Shown piece by piece: positions 34,891 through 47,270 of a DNA stretch of 64,000 nt. The stretch comes from Amblyornis subalaris (taxonomy: Eukaryota > Chordata > Aves > Passeriformes > Ptilonorhynchidae): the NCBI GenBank assembly GCA_018881555.1, contig JACAXG010000013.1:8470191-8534190 (forward strand), given 5' to 3'. Position 1 is the stretch's first letter; the number at the start of each line of letters is the position of its first letter. The position numbers were made by a program, and so were the translations under genes. The notes under the pieces are model-generated. The model was not told the origin of the DNA, did no database searches, and was given only the letters and a program-made list of their open reading frames with translations.

Positions 34891-37318
34891 AAGAAAGGGC
34901 ATTTATGACTGATACTATATTTCATTCCCCAAACCTTAAAATCAGAGGCTTAAGTGTAATTTTGAACTTGACATTCTCTGATTAAAATTTAAAATTTAAT
35001 AGAGCTCTGTATGTGTCCAGCTATAGGGAAAGTAGTATCCAACTTCCAGCTGGTTGCTCCATCTGTTAAAACCTCTCTGTTTAACTAGCGGGGCTGTTCA
35101 GGAGCTGACAGGGAAATTGGTGAGATGGGATGTTTTGGAGAAGGAGGTACCAATCCCCTCCCTGTTTTTCACCACTCTTTTGGGGAGATGCTGCTCTTTG
35201 CCTGAAACATCTCATGAGCATCATCCTCATAGGGGTCAACAGTATCATGACAGGCTGTGCCTGAAATGAGAGGGAGAAAAGCTCTCAGTGAGCTGCTGCT
35301 TTGACAGAAACTCTTTAAGTCAAAGTTATTTTGAATTTTCTGTTCTTTAATGCCTGGTCTATCTCTGGTACAGAGAAAGCTGAAAGGCAGTAATGCTTAT
35401 TTGCTGTCCCTTTGCTGTTTCTCTCCCTTGTTTTTTATTGTTATNTGTATGGTAAATGCCACAGCTCAGGCAGCTGCAAAGCAACAGTCTCATTCAAAGT
35501 GTGTGTCAAGAGTATTTTCAAGGCCTCTTTAATAAAATCAAATAACTGGTGAATATTTATCTTTTAACTCCCATTTAAATTGTATGTCAGAGCATAATGG
35601 AAGCTGACTAGGATGTTGTCTGGTGGAGAAGAACTTCTTGTGATGATTTACATCTTTATTTATGACTTTTCTGGAAAAAGATTAAACTGAGTCTCCAAGT
35701 TGGGTTTCAGAATCTGTGTATTTTGAATTTGATAAAGAGTTAAGTTTGTAGTCAGAACAATGATATTTGTTGCAAATAGATGAGCTGCCTTGGTGTTTCA
35801 TCTCCATGGATGGGAAATAAACCAGTTCTCAGACTGGGAGCTGCCTTGCATCACCCATGTGACACAGGCAAAGGCTTCATCTGTCAGGACTTTTGGGGGA
35901 GTTTGTGTAAGATAAAGTCTCCCTCTTCGTGGGCAGCTTCATTACTGAGTTAAATTTATCCTCTTTTCCTTTTAGAGGATCTTTGCAGAATATGTACTGT
36001 AAAAGTACTTGAAAGCTCCAGAGAATAAAGACAATCTGCCTTCACCCTCCTCTATCTCTCGCAGGAAAACCTCACCCAACCCTAAAATAAACCAAAAAAA
36101 CTCCACAAAATATCTTTCTGTCCTCTGTTTCCTGCTAAGGTCTGGTTTTCCCCATCCTCAGCCTCCAGATAACATGAACAACACTTGCAGAGCTAGAAGA
36201 AAACGTGCCAGTACCGAAAAAGCTCTGTAAGTAGAAAAAAAATCTATAAGTANCCCCAAATTTAGCCTCAGACAGTAAATTTCTTAATTCCCTTCATGAA
36301 TAGTTTCTTGCAGGAGTTAATTACATTTTAAAGTGATGATTGATTATCCTGATGTGGTTGAAACCNCTGCAATTAAATGTGAGAGCCTTCAGAACAGTAA
36401 GAGCTGTATTAATATGCAAAATACAGAGAGAACTANTTTTTTCCAGCTCCTTCTTGAAATGCTTCCATACCTACATGTGCTTAGCCCCTCTCTTTTTATA
36501 ATTAGTAAGTACTAACTGTAGCGAGTTTACTGGTCCAACATAGCCACTGTTTATATGGTGTTGAGGTATTTCAGCATTGATATATTTCTGCTTGCATTTC
36601 ATGTTTTTAGATTAAATCTGAACTGCACAAATCAAGTACCCTTTCCTCTATAGTTTTTCCCGTTTGGATTTGTGGATTTGTAGCTATTGGCTGTTTGGGG
36701 GAAAAAAGTATTTTGAGAAATAACTCCTTAAATCGAGAGNTGGGTGTCTTGGTTCTCCCTGTTTTAAAACAGGCTTTGGCAGCTTTAAGGAAAACTCTGC
36801 ACATTCCTCCTGATTCACAGCTGAAGGAGATGTAAAGACCTTTTTTAAAGTTTGGAACCAGCTCATCTTTTGGCACAAGGGATCCATTCATAAGCAAACA
36901 TTGTTTTTAGCATTAAAGTTGAGCTACTCTAAATTGTCCCAGTTCCACTGGGTTCCATCAGTCTGTTCCAGTTGGGAATAGAGCTGACACATCTGGCAAA
37001 ATCCTGCCTAAGACTCCATTAACGCACCTGAGTGTGAGGTAAAATCCAGCAGTGTGACCACAAGCTCTTCTATTTTTATCTGTTGAAAGATTTGCTAATT
37101 GTTCTGCCTAATTGGACCTTGTAGAGTCTGGAAAAGTAGTCTAATTTCCTGCTTCATGTGTTTTTTTCCTTTCCTGTCAAAAAAGCCCCAAACATCCATT
37201 AGTTTCATTNGCTATATAGACAATAAATTAATTTCCTATTGTTTTCCTGTCATTGTGCTTGCTGCAGATTTAATTAACAGCAAGTAATCTCTCTATATTA
37301 TTGCTGCCTGTTACTTCT

Positions 37319-37375
37319 GTATTTATTTATTCATNAATTTATTANTTTATGTATTCATTATTAGTAGTATTTTTT
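37319..37375. repeat. AT-rich ATTT-type simple sequence with two N
   Basis: Irregular ATTT/ATTA repeats ('atttatttattcat', 'atttatta', 'tttatgtattcattatta') with N at 37335 and 37345 and another N just beyond at 37385. The ambiguous bases may reflect length or base differences between haplotypes in a slippage-prone tract. Confidence 0.7.
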
Positions 37376-37729
37376 AATCATATANGATCCAAGACCCACA
37401 TCCTTTACTGGGTCCCCAAATGGCCTTTGGTAGTGGCAGACCTACACTTCTGCCTCCCTGTCCCTTGGGAAAAAGCTGTGAATNCAGGATGGAGATGCTG
37501 CAGCGGAGTCAACAGTCAGTGCACCCACTGAGCAGGGACTCTAACGAGTGCCTCCATTAGTGAACAGCTACTCCCATAAGCACTACCTCACAAGGAAACT
37601 GCATACCTGCCAGCATGATTTATGGGTTTCTATTGCTAAGCTCCCAGTCAGATAATCTTTCAGTGTCCACTTTTCTGCAGTACTGCGTAAAATAGAATTA
37701 AAATTTAGAATTCAGTTAGACCCGTCAGT

Positions 37730-37776
37730 TTGGAAAATGACTTATTTTGGGAAATGACTTCTTTTTGGGAATGGAC
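37730..37776. repeat. Short tandem repeat, about 17-18 bp unit
   Basis: Two and a half imperfect copies of a unit of the form TTGG(A/G)AAATGACTT followed by T-rich bases: 37730-37746, 37747-37764 and a partial 37765-37776. On the minus strand this gives a locally repeated Phe-Pro-Lys type peptide in a chance open frame. Confidence 0.75.
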
Positions 37777-38286
37777 AGTAGGTGGAGGGGTGGCAGCACA
37801 TGGAGCCTGTGGTGGGTCTGGTGGGGGTTTGAGTGATGTTTCTTACATTCCCAGCTCCTGCTGGGGCTCAGGAGCCCCAGGGGGAGCTGCTGGAGTGGGG
37901 GCATGTGCCGTGTGGTTAAACCAAAAAGCTGCCCAGAGCATCTCAGAGGGTCTGGAAAGACAAGACCCTCGAGATTNAGGTGTGAGTAGAGAAGCTTTTG
38001 TTGAAGGAAGGCTTTTATGGGAAGGATGCCATTATAATCCTGGTCCGGCAGGGTTATCCAGCTGGAGTTTGGAGTGTAATATTTTATGCAGAAACTTGGG
38101 GGTGTGGCAGGGGAAAACCCAGCTTTAAAATACGAACAGTTCAAGGGAATGTCTTGGGTCATCCTGCCCTGTGCCTGCTAAATGTGAGCTTGTGATTTCT
38201 CTGTTTTAAAGTTCTGACTGTCCTCTGCTGCCAAACTGGAAGCTTCAGAATTGAAGAGGCACCAAATCAAGTGGTGTGGACATATT

Positions 38287-38303
38287 TAATAAATAAATAA
38301 ATC
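38287..38303. repeat. AAAT tetranucleotide microsatellite (short)
   Basis: Four copies of the AAAT unit in a row ('aataaataaataaat'). It is too short to be highly mutable. Confidence 0.8.
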
Positions 38304-40405
38304 ATTAGTGTAAGAGTAGTTTTTGGCACAACCCAGTTTCTCCAGGCTGGCAGCTGGAGGATGTTCCAGGTCCCCTCTGGATCAGGTTCAGAGCTTCTGA
38401 AGGCATTTGCAGCTACTTCTCAACCTCTTGGCCGTGGGATTAAACCATGTTTGCAAAACCGGAAGCACCATTTACTGCACCTTGAAGCTGCTGTTCTGCA
38501 GTGGGTGGTTGCAACAGCTCATCCCAGCAGTACATTGGTACCACCGAGTGCACTGCAACACCTCCTGGGCGGGGTTTGTGTTCCTGATGCCAGCAGGTAA
38601 GGAAGCAAGGGAGGGTGTATTTGCTAGAGACAGACAGGTATTCGCTACTATTGCACTTTATTCGTGATAAAGGTGTAGAGAATCCCTCAGCTGATGGCTG
38701 CTCTGAAACGAAGTGCTGAGATTTTGCTGGTGGGAACTTTTTCAGCATGTCATACGGTGAAACTTCATCTTATCTGTTTTTCCTCACGCTCTGGTTTCTG
38801 AGCTTTTATTATAACAGAGCACTGACTCTCTTGAATATTTGATTAATGAAAATTGGCCTTTTGCATGGGTGCACAGTGCAATATTTCATACTTGGTATTA
38901 GGCGCTGTAGTGAGCCCAGCAGTTCTGCAGAGATAGAGATTATGCAGCACAGTGATAAAGTATAAAAGGTGATCTGAAGTTCNCAAGAGAGGAAGAAAGA
39001 ATAAAAAGAAGGAAACCATAGACAAAGGTGTCTGGGTTTTACAGCTCCTTGATACAGCAGCTGCATTGCAATTCTGTTGTACAAGTGCACCAGAAGCATT
39101 GAAACACCAGATTGGATGAGACAAATTTGCCTTTAGGACAAACCTCCAATTTATTGACATTTGTATAAGCATGTGGTGATCTACAGATAAAACCCCCCTG
39201 GAGAGCTCTGTGGCATTATTGTAACAGGCAAGCAGAAATTTCTGGATCCAAGCAGCAGCAGCTGGAATGGATGGATATCCTTTGGTTATCCTTCTCCCTC
39301 CTTAGAAAGCAAGAAATGCTTGACTTAGATAAAATAAGTGTATAAATCACTGCAAATGTGTATAATATTTATGGTGCTAATTTATAATGTTGGATTTATC
39401 TCCTGCCTGGCNAGAGAGAGTTTTTTCTGATGCCCTCAGTGGCTTTGGCTTCCCAGTTTATATCACTTGTTGTCATTTTTTATATCACTTGAAAGGCTAT
39501 GTGTGAAAGTGGAATTTGTACCAACACGTTACAGTACAGTTAAAAATAACTTTGGTGGTNGTCCAGGTTTCCTCCTGAAGGAACAGAGGGCTTTCTCTCG
39601 GAGGACTGGTTAATTGGGACTCTGTCGAAAGGTANAAGTCTATTTCAAGATTTAAAATGAGTGAAAGACTCGGCAAGGCAGAAGATGAAACAGAAAAAAA
39701 AGCAATCCTAAATGTTGAAACGGTGCCTGGTTTCAAAACTGGGCTCTTCTTGGGGGGAGAAATAACCTTCCCTTAAGAAATNTCTTTTCCTTTGTGATAT
39801 GGAGGATTGTGATCAAAACTCCTCTAATTTGTTCATCTTTGTGAGAATTTGTAGTCCAGGTTTTCTCTGGAGCATAATGCAGAACAGTTGTGCTGGTGCA
39901 AGCACTGGTGGGCACAGAGCAAGGTTGGAGGTTGGGGCTGGAGGAAAGTCATCCGACCTGCAGTGCTTGTGCTGCAGTTTTTAGACAATTGTGGGTGAGC
40001 TGTGATTTTTTTTTTTTTTTTAAATACATCTGGACAAATTAACATCTGAAACCTGAGTTACAGTCAGACCTTGTTCTTTGAGATAATATTCCTGAGGCCA
40101 GCAAGACAGAACAACTACCAAGGTATCAGGTTAAACCATTTTACCTTGAACCCCNGCTATGAATTATTCAAAGATGCCTCATTAGTATTCATCTGTATAA
40201 CCTCACTTGTCACTCATCAAAGGTTATATTTTCCATCTATGCCCAATCCTTCCTTTCCATGTCTAGACCTCCCAAACCCTNGTGTTTTTTAATAAGCATT
40301 GAATTACAGAGGCACAGCTGATGGTGCCTCTTCTCTAACTTCTGCTGGTGCTGGAGCTTTAGTTTTTATCCAGGCCTCCTAAATGCCAAGTAAACAGCAG
40401 CACAA

Positions 40406-40450
40406 GCTTTTACAGATAAGAAAACCCATGAAGAACATGGACAAGCTGTC
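40406..40450 (-). repeat. Possible MIR-type SINE relic
   Basis: The plus strand 'cttttacagataagaaaacc' followed by 'catgaagaacatggacaagc' resembles the reverse complement of the MIR core ('ttttacagatgaggaaactg...'). It was judged by eye and only about 45 bases are comparable. Confidence 0.3.
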
Positions 40451-42568
40451 TGCTGGAAAGTGCTTGTTTTTTTTCCAAGGTTACACTCTGCGGCAGACTG
40501 GAATCAGACTGTGCAGACTGGAGTGCTTTGGTCCCATCAGGTCTGGAGAGACAAGTGGTTTGGAGGAAGCAGTGAGGGACAGGTTGGTGGCGAGTGATTG
40601 AAGCAGGAGGTGATCTGTGAAGGTAGGGACAGATGGAGTGTGCAGGTGTTCAGCTGCCGAGGGCTTGGCAGGGAGCTGGGAAACTTGAGACTCTTTTACT
40701 AAGAAGTTGCAAGGATTCAAACACAGCAGNTTTTAACAGGTTGGGTTTTTTCGCCTCATTATTTGGAAACTGTGTCTCTATGTGTGCCTTATCAGACACA
40801 TGAGAGCCGTATCTTGCAACGTCATCAGGTGATGAAAAGGTTGCTGCTGAGGTCTAGTGGGTGCTTCCCACAGCTCCAGCATGACTTTTCCTGGTGTTGG
40901 CAGCGATGGATGTTGCCTGTCTGCCTTCTTTTTTTCTTGTTTTGGGTGTTGTATTCCTTTAAAAACCAATCAGCATTCAGGAAGGAGGGACTCTGCCCAA
41001 CTGCTCCCCANGGACTTACCAAGGTCCCTAAGGTGGTGGGGAAGGCGGCAGGGAAGGGAGAGAGATTCAGGGAGGAGAAGGGAGGCCCAGCATGATGCAG
41101 GGACCTGGCCAAGGAAGCAGGAGGGAATCTGTGCAGGGAGGAGCAGAAGATTTTTGTGGCATCCCATATGCTTGATCTTAACCCTAATACTCACCCTAAG
41201 AATGTATAGGCATGGGAAAGGTGCCCTTAGCAGCTGAAATGGGAGTTTGAGCTGGCTCTCTTGGAAACCCTGATGGCCTTTGGACCTATAAAAATTCCCC
41301 AGAAAAGGGAGAACTGAGAAAACCACGTTCAGACTCCTGTCTACCAGTGTGCCACTTCTTCCCCAGCGACTTTTGAACCTGTTTCAAGTGTATCCTGACA
41401 GGGAACTGGAGCGCTTAAAATTCCCAGAATTTGTCAGAAGAAAGTGGGCTGGAAGAGGGACACCTAACGAACANCAGAAAATCCATACAGAGTGGTGTCA
41501 CAGGAAAGCAGCCATCATATACTTTTTGTTTTCCTGGTATACATTTTGCCTGCTGGCACCAGGACACNCGTGCAGATGTTTTGCCCAGCGGTNGTGCCTT
41601 CAGCACAGCTGGGAGTGTGTTCTGATGGGGGGGAGCATTGTTAAGCCAGGTCAGGCTGTGCTCTGGCATTGCAGAAGCACTCACAGGTGGTGGGAAGGGT
41701 TTGGCAGCTGGAGGCACCAGGGGAAAACCCTCTGTTCTTGTACAGACAAAATGATNGAGTGAGAAAACCGGCATTCGTCATCCCCAAATTTCCTTCAGTA
41801 CTACTCAGTTTCNCTCTGAATCTAGATTGAATGCAAGTACTGCATCTGAGTTAATTATAAAATTAAAACATTTTAAGAAATAATGAATTTACACATAAGT
41901 ACAAATTGTTTAAAGGTCGCTGGGTAAGGACTGTTTAAAAATCTATTACAGATCTTGCATCCACAAGATTATGTGATCAAATTGTTTGCTCATTCGGCAG
42001 TGAGCTTCTCTCAGTTACTCAGATTTATTCTTGGGTAAAAGCGGGTGGAAGGGGCCTTTTCAATTACTTATTTTAACATTTCATTTCACCTTTAAGGTAA
42101 TGTGGAAGCTGATGATCTAACCTCGATTGCTATTGCAGTGCTGACAATGATGATTATGAATCCAAAATGTCCAATGGAAAAATTCAATCTGCTGCGGGGG
42201 TTGCTTTGTGTAATGTGGGTCTTGATTAAACATGTTTGTGTGCCTGTGTCCTGGTCTGAAGCAGGGCAGTCCTATGCAGGGGCTTCTCAAGCTTTTTGCT
42301 GCCAGATCTGCCTCTTCTTTCACCTGCATTGTTCCCAGCAATTCCAGCCTCTGCTGTGCAAGTCCCATATCTGGTGTACCCTGCCTGTAGAGCTCATTCT
42401 TGTGTTCACTAAAACTGACAGCCAGGCTTTCATGGTGGAATGAAGAGCTGGTGCTGGACTGGAGCAGGGAGTTTGTCCTGTTCAACTTTAGGACTGGCAT
42501 CTCTTGGCAGGGAGAGAGGAGAGTGCAGCAGTTGGACATGGGGTGCCTGAACTGGTGATTGTTGGGAT

Positions 42569-42740
42569 TGACAGGCTGCCCAGGGAAGTTGTGGAATCAT
42601 CATCCCTGGAAGCATTCNACAAACACACAGATGTGGNGCTAAGGGAGATGGCTTAGTGGTGGACCTGGCTGTGTTAGGTTGNTGGTTGGACCCAGTGATC
42701 TTAGAAGACTTTTCCAATCTTAAGGATCCTATAATTCTAT
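42569..42740 (+). mobile_element. CR1 LINE 3' end fragment
   Basis: Read on the plus strand: 'gacaggctgcccagggaagt', 'tgtggaatcatcatccctgg', 'aagcattcnacaaacacaca', then 'ttggacccagtgatcttaga' and 'agacttttccaatcttaagg', ending 'atcctataattctat', which is the terminal ATTCTAT-type repeat. This is a classic 5'-truncated CR1 3' end of about 170 bp. Three N fall inside it (42618, 42637, 42682), more than expected for its length. Confidence 0.93.
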
Positions 42741-44059
42741 ATGGAAGCTCTTAATGGTATTAGGACATGGCAATTCCTGAAAGTAGAAACCTGTGCAGAG
42801 TTGAATATCCCCATTGCAACTGTTCTTTAGCTCCAATACCTTCTCCCGGGCCATTCCACTTTGGCTTTCCCCTCCTTCCACAACAGTGCATCAGTGCAGC
42901 AGATGGAGAGGAGGAAGCAGGGACCAGTTGAAACATNGGAATTGCTGTTCCCGTTACCAGAACTTTGAACTCATGACATTCAAGTGACTTCCAATTTTTT
43001 TCAGAATCAGCTGCTATTATCTTTGCTTCTCTGGTTGAATGAACCAACACAATTTTATTAAATTAGACATTTGTTATGTCCCTTGTACACCATGGAAAGC
43101 AATTTTGGAGACTAATGACTGCAAGGCCTCTCACAATAGCAGTGTGAACTCTTCCTGCTGTAGACAGTCTCGCTGAGACAGCGTCACCAGTGCTGGCATC
43201 AAGAGGGAAGAGGTGTCACAGCACTGGTGACACACAGCATCTGCCCTCTTAAATAGAAAACACCTGAACCCAGGTCATTCATAAGCAGGAAGATGACCCT
43301 TTACTTAAAATCAGATCTTGAAAGAAGTCGTGTTATTTTTCCTCCATCTCACAGCCAACTTTGACTNGGCCATTTGCTCTTCTGGAAGGGGGCTGTGGCT
43401 GTTTCAGCAGAGGGATGCCTGACTCTTCCAGCCTCCCCAGACTGCATCCATTAGAAAGGTACACCAGACTATTGAGGAGAATATTAATCTCCTTTTATTA
43501 NGATAGAAAGACAAAGCCCTTGAAGAATACAAGAAAACAGAGACTGAAAATAGAGAAATGTGATTTTATAAAAGCAACAGATNGAGGGAAGGATGGCAAA
43601 CCATGCGGTGAAGTCAGGAAATGTCTTTCCTTGAGGAGAAGGGAGGAAAGTGTGTGCAGCTCAGGAGGAGATGGCAGCAGATAGCCAGCATTTCTGCTAC
43701 TGGAGCCCCTTTGCTGTGCCTTGGAGCCTCTTTGCTCTTCCCTGCTCTAGCAACCCCTGCTTTGTTTTCTGGCTCTTCCGAGCAAGGCTGGATGGTGCAA
43801 GAGGCAGGTGACTGCCAGCCCCTGCACTGTTATCCTCCTCCTGGCACACCACGAGCTGTCATCCTTCTTCTGCAGCACCTGTGAATCAGCTTTTTCATTC
43901 CCAGAGTCTCCAGAGATGGTAGCTCTGAAAGTGATGCCTTATCCTGGGTCCTGTCTCTGCAAGTAGGTGGAGTTACGAATGGCACCCCTTCCCGAAGGTC
44001 ACTGGGTTCCCCATCTATAGAGGCACTGGGATATTTATGGGGCACCTCGCAGCACTTCT
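42741..44059. other. Non-coding stretch with a foldback
   Basis: I see no gene. It contains the perfect 13-bp-arm inverted repeat at 43183-43231, listed separately. The moderately GC-rich DNA near 43600-43900 carries a chance frame (43621-43884). No recognised domain or repeat family. Confidence 0.5.
43183..43231. repeat. Perfect inverted repeat, 13-bp arms, 23-base loop
   Basis: GTCACCAGTGCTG at 43183-43195 is exactly the reverse complement of CAGCACTGGTGAC at 43219-43231. A second overlapping foldback, TGTCAC (43214-43219) with GTGACA (43227-43232), shares the right arm, and GTCTC/GAGAC lies just upstream (43167-43179). The pairing does not extend outward or far inward, so it is shorter than a usual microRNA precursor. 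It could be a relic of a terminal-inverted-repeat element, a regulatory palindrome or chance. Confidence 0.85.
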
Positions 44060-44330
44060 GTCAGGATCCCTTCTTCTAATAAATGCGTTAGAGATTTTGA
44101 GCTTGGTGCACAAGAAAGATTAAAAAGCCTGCACAATAAATCTGCTTGTATTAATTCAATGGCTCTCTCGTGCAAAGCCTTTTTACTGCTACCAGTACCC
44201 AATAAACACAAGGCAAAGTCAAAGCACAACGATGTTTTGGAACAACTTGTGGGTGATGCATAATGCCGAGGAAGCCCTCACAGATGACATCAGCCAAATC
44301 ACAGCAGATGTTCAGCCCTAANAAATGATA
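44060..44330. promoter_or_regulatory. Candidate conserved non-coding element
   Basis: The texture is typical of deeply conserved vertebrate non-coding DNA: non-repetitive, with words such as 'cttgtattaattcaatgg', 'caataaacacaaggcaaagt' (a FOX-like TAAACA) and 'gggtgatgcataatgccgag'. No N occurs from 43584 to 44321. The minus frame 44035-44229 has no domain. Enhancer function is inferred only. Confidence 0.33.
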
Positions 44331-47039
44331 GACTTTTTCCTATGAGCCGAGGCAGAGGATGCCTATCAGTGCTCCAGGTGGTCTGGTGAGCTGTTTCCAA
44401 CAGAGGACAGTGTTGCACAGTCACACTGGCTGCTCATGAGTTAGGATTCAGAATCCAAAGCCGTAACATTATCCAGTTTAAAAATCCTGGCCCAATTCCT
44501 TAATGGGCTGAGTTCTCCTGTTTTTTAAATTCTTGCTGTGCAGTGTTTGACCCCAAACTTTCCTGACAGCGGGAAGCACCCTGTGCTAGNTTCTCTGGCA
44601 GCTCTGTCTGCTGCTGCTTCTTTGCCTTTTTTTGATGGGTCCCAGCAAATCTCACTGGCTCACAAGGAGAAAGACCAAACTGAAAGGGAAGAGCATCAGT
44701 GGGGGTGATACTGCCCAAATGCTGTGAGTGGCTGAGCCGCTGTACCTACCTGCCTGTACNTGACCATTTGAGTATTTTGCCTAACAAATTCTTTGCTGTT
44801 CAAAAAGCTTCAAGCATCCTTAATTTTCTCTTTTTCTGGAAAATTTTGACTGGTCTCTTTAGTAAAACCATGGGTGTGTGATAGGGGAGTGTTTTCCATC
44901 TTTATCCAGGGAGGTGTACAGGAGACTTTCAGGGGACTTTTCCAGTTTCAACACCCGTTTCAAGGCTATGTGTGATTGCCAATGGTTGTATTTGTAGGGG
45001 AAGTGTCATCTTCACTTCTTTCTGCCATAGAGTGGACTGAAAANTTCATGAATTAGCGTGAGATTGCTAATTTAAGAGCTAAATTACATGTTTGTGACTC
45101 TGTGGCATGAACAGCAGCCTCTGTTCCTAGTGCTGGGATCTCGCACCTCTTAGGAGCACAGGTGGATCCTACTGCTGGAGGGTGCTCTTGTCTCTCTCAG
45201 AAAGTGAGGTGTTTTGAATTTTAACCACAAAGCAGTTGTTTTTCCCTCCAGGAAGAGGTTGTTGCAGCATCCACTCACCCTTAACCTGAAGGGATGGACA
45301 TTTGTCTGTGCCATCAGTCACTGCCAGATACCCAGGGAGCAGCCAGTGACACCTGCCATGGGATCAGATACTCTTTTCTTATCGTATTNCATTCCAGAGG
45401 TTTTTTGGCTATAGTATCTGAAAAATAGGGAAAATCTCTTGACAAATTGGACAAATAGATGCTGCCAATAAACCCCATAAGCAACAAAGCCTTCTTTATT
45501 GCCCTGTGAAGCCGCATTTTATTGGTGAATTAATAGGAATAACCAAACTATTTTAGTGGCTGACTGGGAACAGTATATTAGTAGCAGTATTAATAAGTGT
45601 GGAGTGACAGGAGACTTGTAAGAGTGGGAAAATGAGATACAGTATTTATCCCTAGTGCAAAATCTCTTTTATTATTAAAGACATTGGGTTAACTAGGGAT
45701 AGATTTAATACTTCAACTCTAGTTTTATTGGGTAATTAGTAGTGAGCAATCCCAACCGTGGGACAAGGACAGAAATNTGAAAATCAAGCAAGTCATGAAA
45801 GNAGGGGAAAGAAAAGGAAAATAAGTATGAGGTTTGGGTTTTTGCTTTCTATCTTTTTACATAGTCAGCCACAGTATAAAACTTTGCTGGAGCAGGTGGA
45901 GGAACATACAGGGGGGTAAAGGAGGTGGGTGCCTCTCCACAGCCCAACTCCCTGCCTGTCCATGAGAAAAACCCTTTCAGGAAGATTTGCTGGATTTCCA
46001 TTAAACACCTCACTTCCCACCAGCTTGTGCACTGCCAGGTCTGATGCAAGGAAGAATAAAAAATCGCATCAATTGTGTAATGGTAAAGGTCTGTCTTAAT
46101 TTTTGCTTCCCAGATAAAAGCAGCTACCAAGAATAAGGAATGTAAGATGTGATTTTCAAAGAATTGGAATAAGATCTNAATGCTGGGAGTGGAAGTCTCG
46201 AAAGGCTCTGGAGATGTTCAGTGCTGAGGAAGGGCATGTGGGATGCCAGCATTTTGGGGGGTTGGAAATGTAAAGTACCCTTCTTTAGGCTAATTGTGCA
46301 GAAAAAGAGCCTAGTGCTGCAGTTCTTCCTGCAAAATGGGGTGANTGTGCAGCAGCACCAGCATTTACTGACTATGGAGTCTGCTTATTTCCCCCTATTT
46401 TTTATTATCAGCAAAACCTTAATTACAGCTTACCTACCACCTTCTGCCTACGTTTACAATGCAATAAATTTTGGGTTTCCCTATGCAATCTGCATCTCAA
46501 ACAGTGCTGGGCTCTTGCAATGGGCATTATTGATTCTTTGAAGAAATTATAACAGCATTTGTTCCAAGGAAAACGGGGATAGAGAGGAGTACACGTGCGC
46601 AGGCCAAGTATTAAAATGTCCCCTCTCTCCAACAGCACTCACTTGTCTGTGCTTTATTGAGCAACACAACTCCAGGTTAGAAACCCAGTACCATTATTTT
46701 AAAGTGATTGATGGGAGTCAGGAGGAGCAGGAACAGGAATTTGGGCTGAATTTAATTCCTTACTTTCCAAAACCAGCAGCTTTTGTTTGTTTTTTTTCCT
46801 TCCCTGGGTTGTAGGAGTATTTAAAATGAAATGCAGGAAAAGATGGGTGTTTAATGATTCAAAAAGTAAATGAGAAATCACTTTGCAGCGTTTAACTAAT
46901 TTTTTCTCTTTGTGTATCAGGAGCAGATGNGGCTGTGAACAGTAATTAAAGGTGGAATCAATGGGCTCTTGGCTGTTGGGAAGTTAAAAAACCTAGAAAT
47001 GGAGTGAATGAATTATTTGAAAAATATTGCCTGTCAGAT
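44331..47039. other. Non-coding stretch, no gene seen
   Basis: This is unique DNA with short open frames and no recognised repeat. A purine-rich run lies near 45800-45830 and AT-rich text near 45520-45740. No exon or RNA gene is supported. Confidence 0.5.
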
Positions 47040-47270
47040 CACTGCTAGCTTGAAAATATATACAACACAATTCATTAAAAGAGTCTGAAAGTGAAAATTT
47101 CCTTCTTGTTTAAAGTTTGTGTTAATTTGTCATTAATATTCAATGACTTAATGAAGGCCATAACTGCTGCAGCATCTGGCTGACCTCAGATGAGGCTCTA
47201 GTGCACTCTACAGAGGTTACCCAAATACTTTCATTTAATAAATGTTATGGCCACGTTCTCATCTGCTGTA
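47040..47270. promoter_or_regulatory. Candidate conserved non-coding element
   Basis: This is AT-rich, non-repetitive sequence with a small perfect inverted repeat: GTCATT at 47129-47134 and AATGAC at 47142-47147, with a 7-base AT-rich centre. Several TTAAT/ATTAA words surround it ('gttaatttgtcattaatatt'). It ends near 'aataaatgttatggcc'. N-free from 46931 to 47330. Function is inferred. Confidence 0.3.

Larger units (their letters stand above)
32821..42568. other. Non-coding stretch with scattered simple repeats
   Basis: I see no gene. It holds AT-rich runs (34555-34615, 37319-37375, 38287-38303), an 18-bp-period minisatellite-like tract at 37730-37776, and a 13-bp direct repeat at 39457/39479. 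It also holds possible MIR relics near 34841 and 40406, a T15-type run near 40007-40021, and GC-richer chance-ORF patches near 37750-37900 and 40850-41750. 'cag|gtaag' donor-like words occur (38594) but with no matching reading frame that I recognise. Confidence 0.5.

Noticed and set aside
37725..38162. 145-codon minus frame
   Set aside because: It overlaps a 132-codon plus frame, shares its end with a simple tandem repeat and has no domain.
38594..38600. cag|gtaag splice-donor-like word
   Set aside because: The upstream frame shows no recognised protein, and such words are common. The same goes for 23822-23830.
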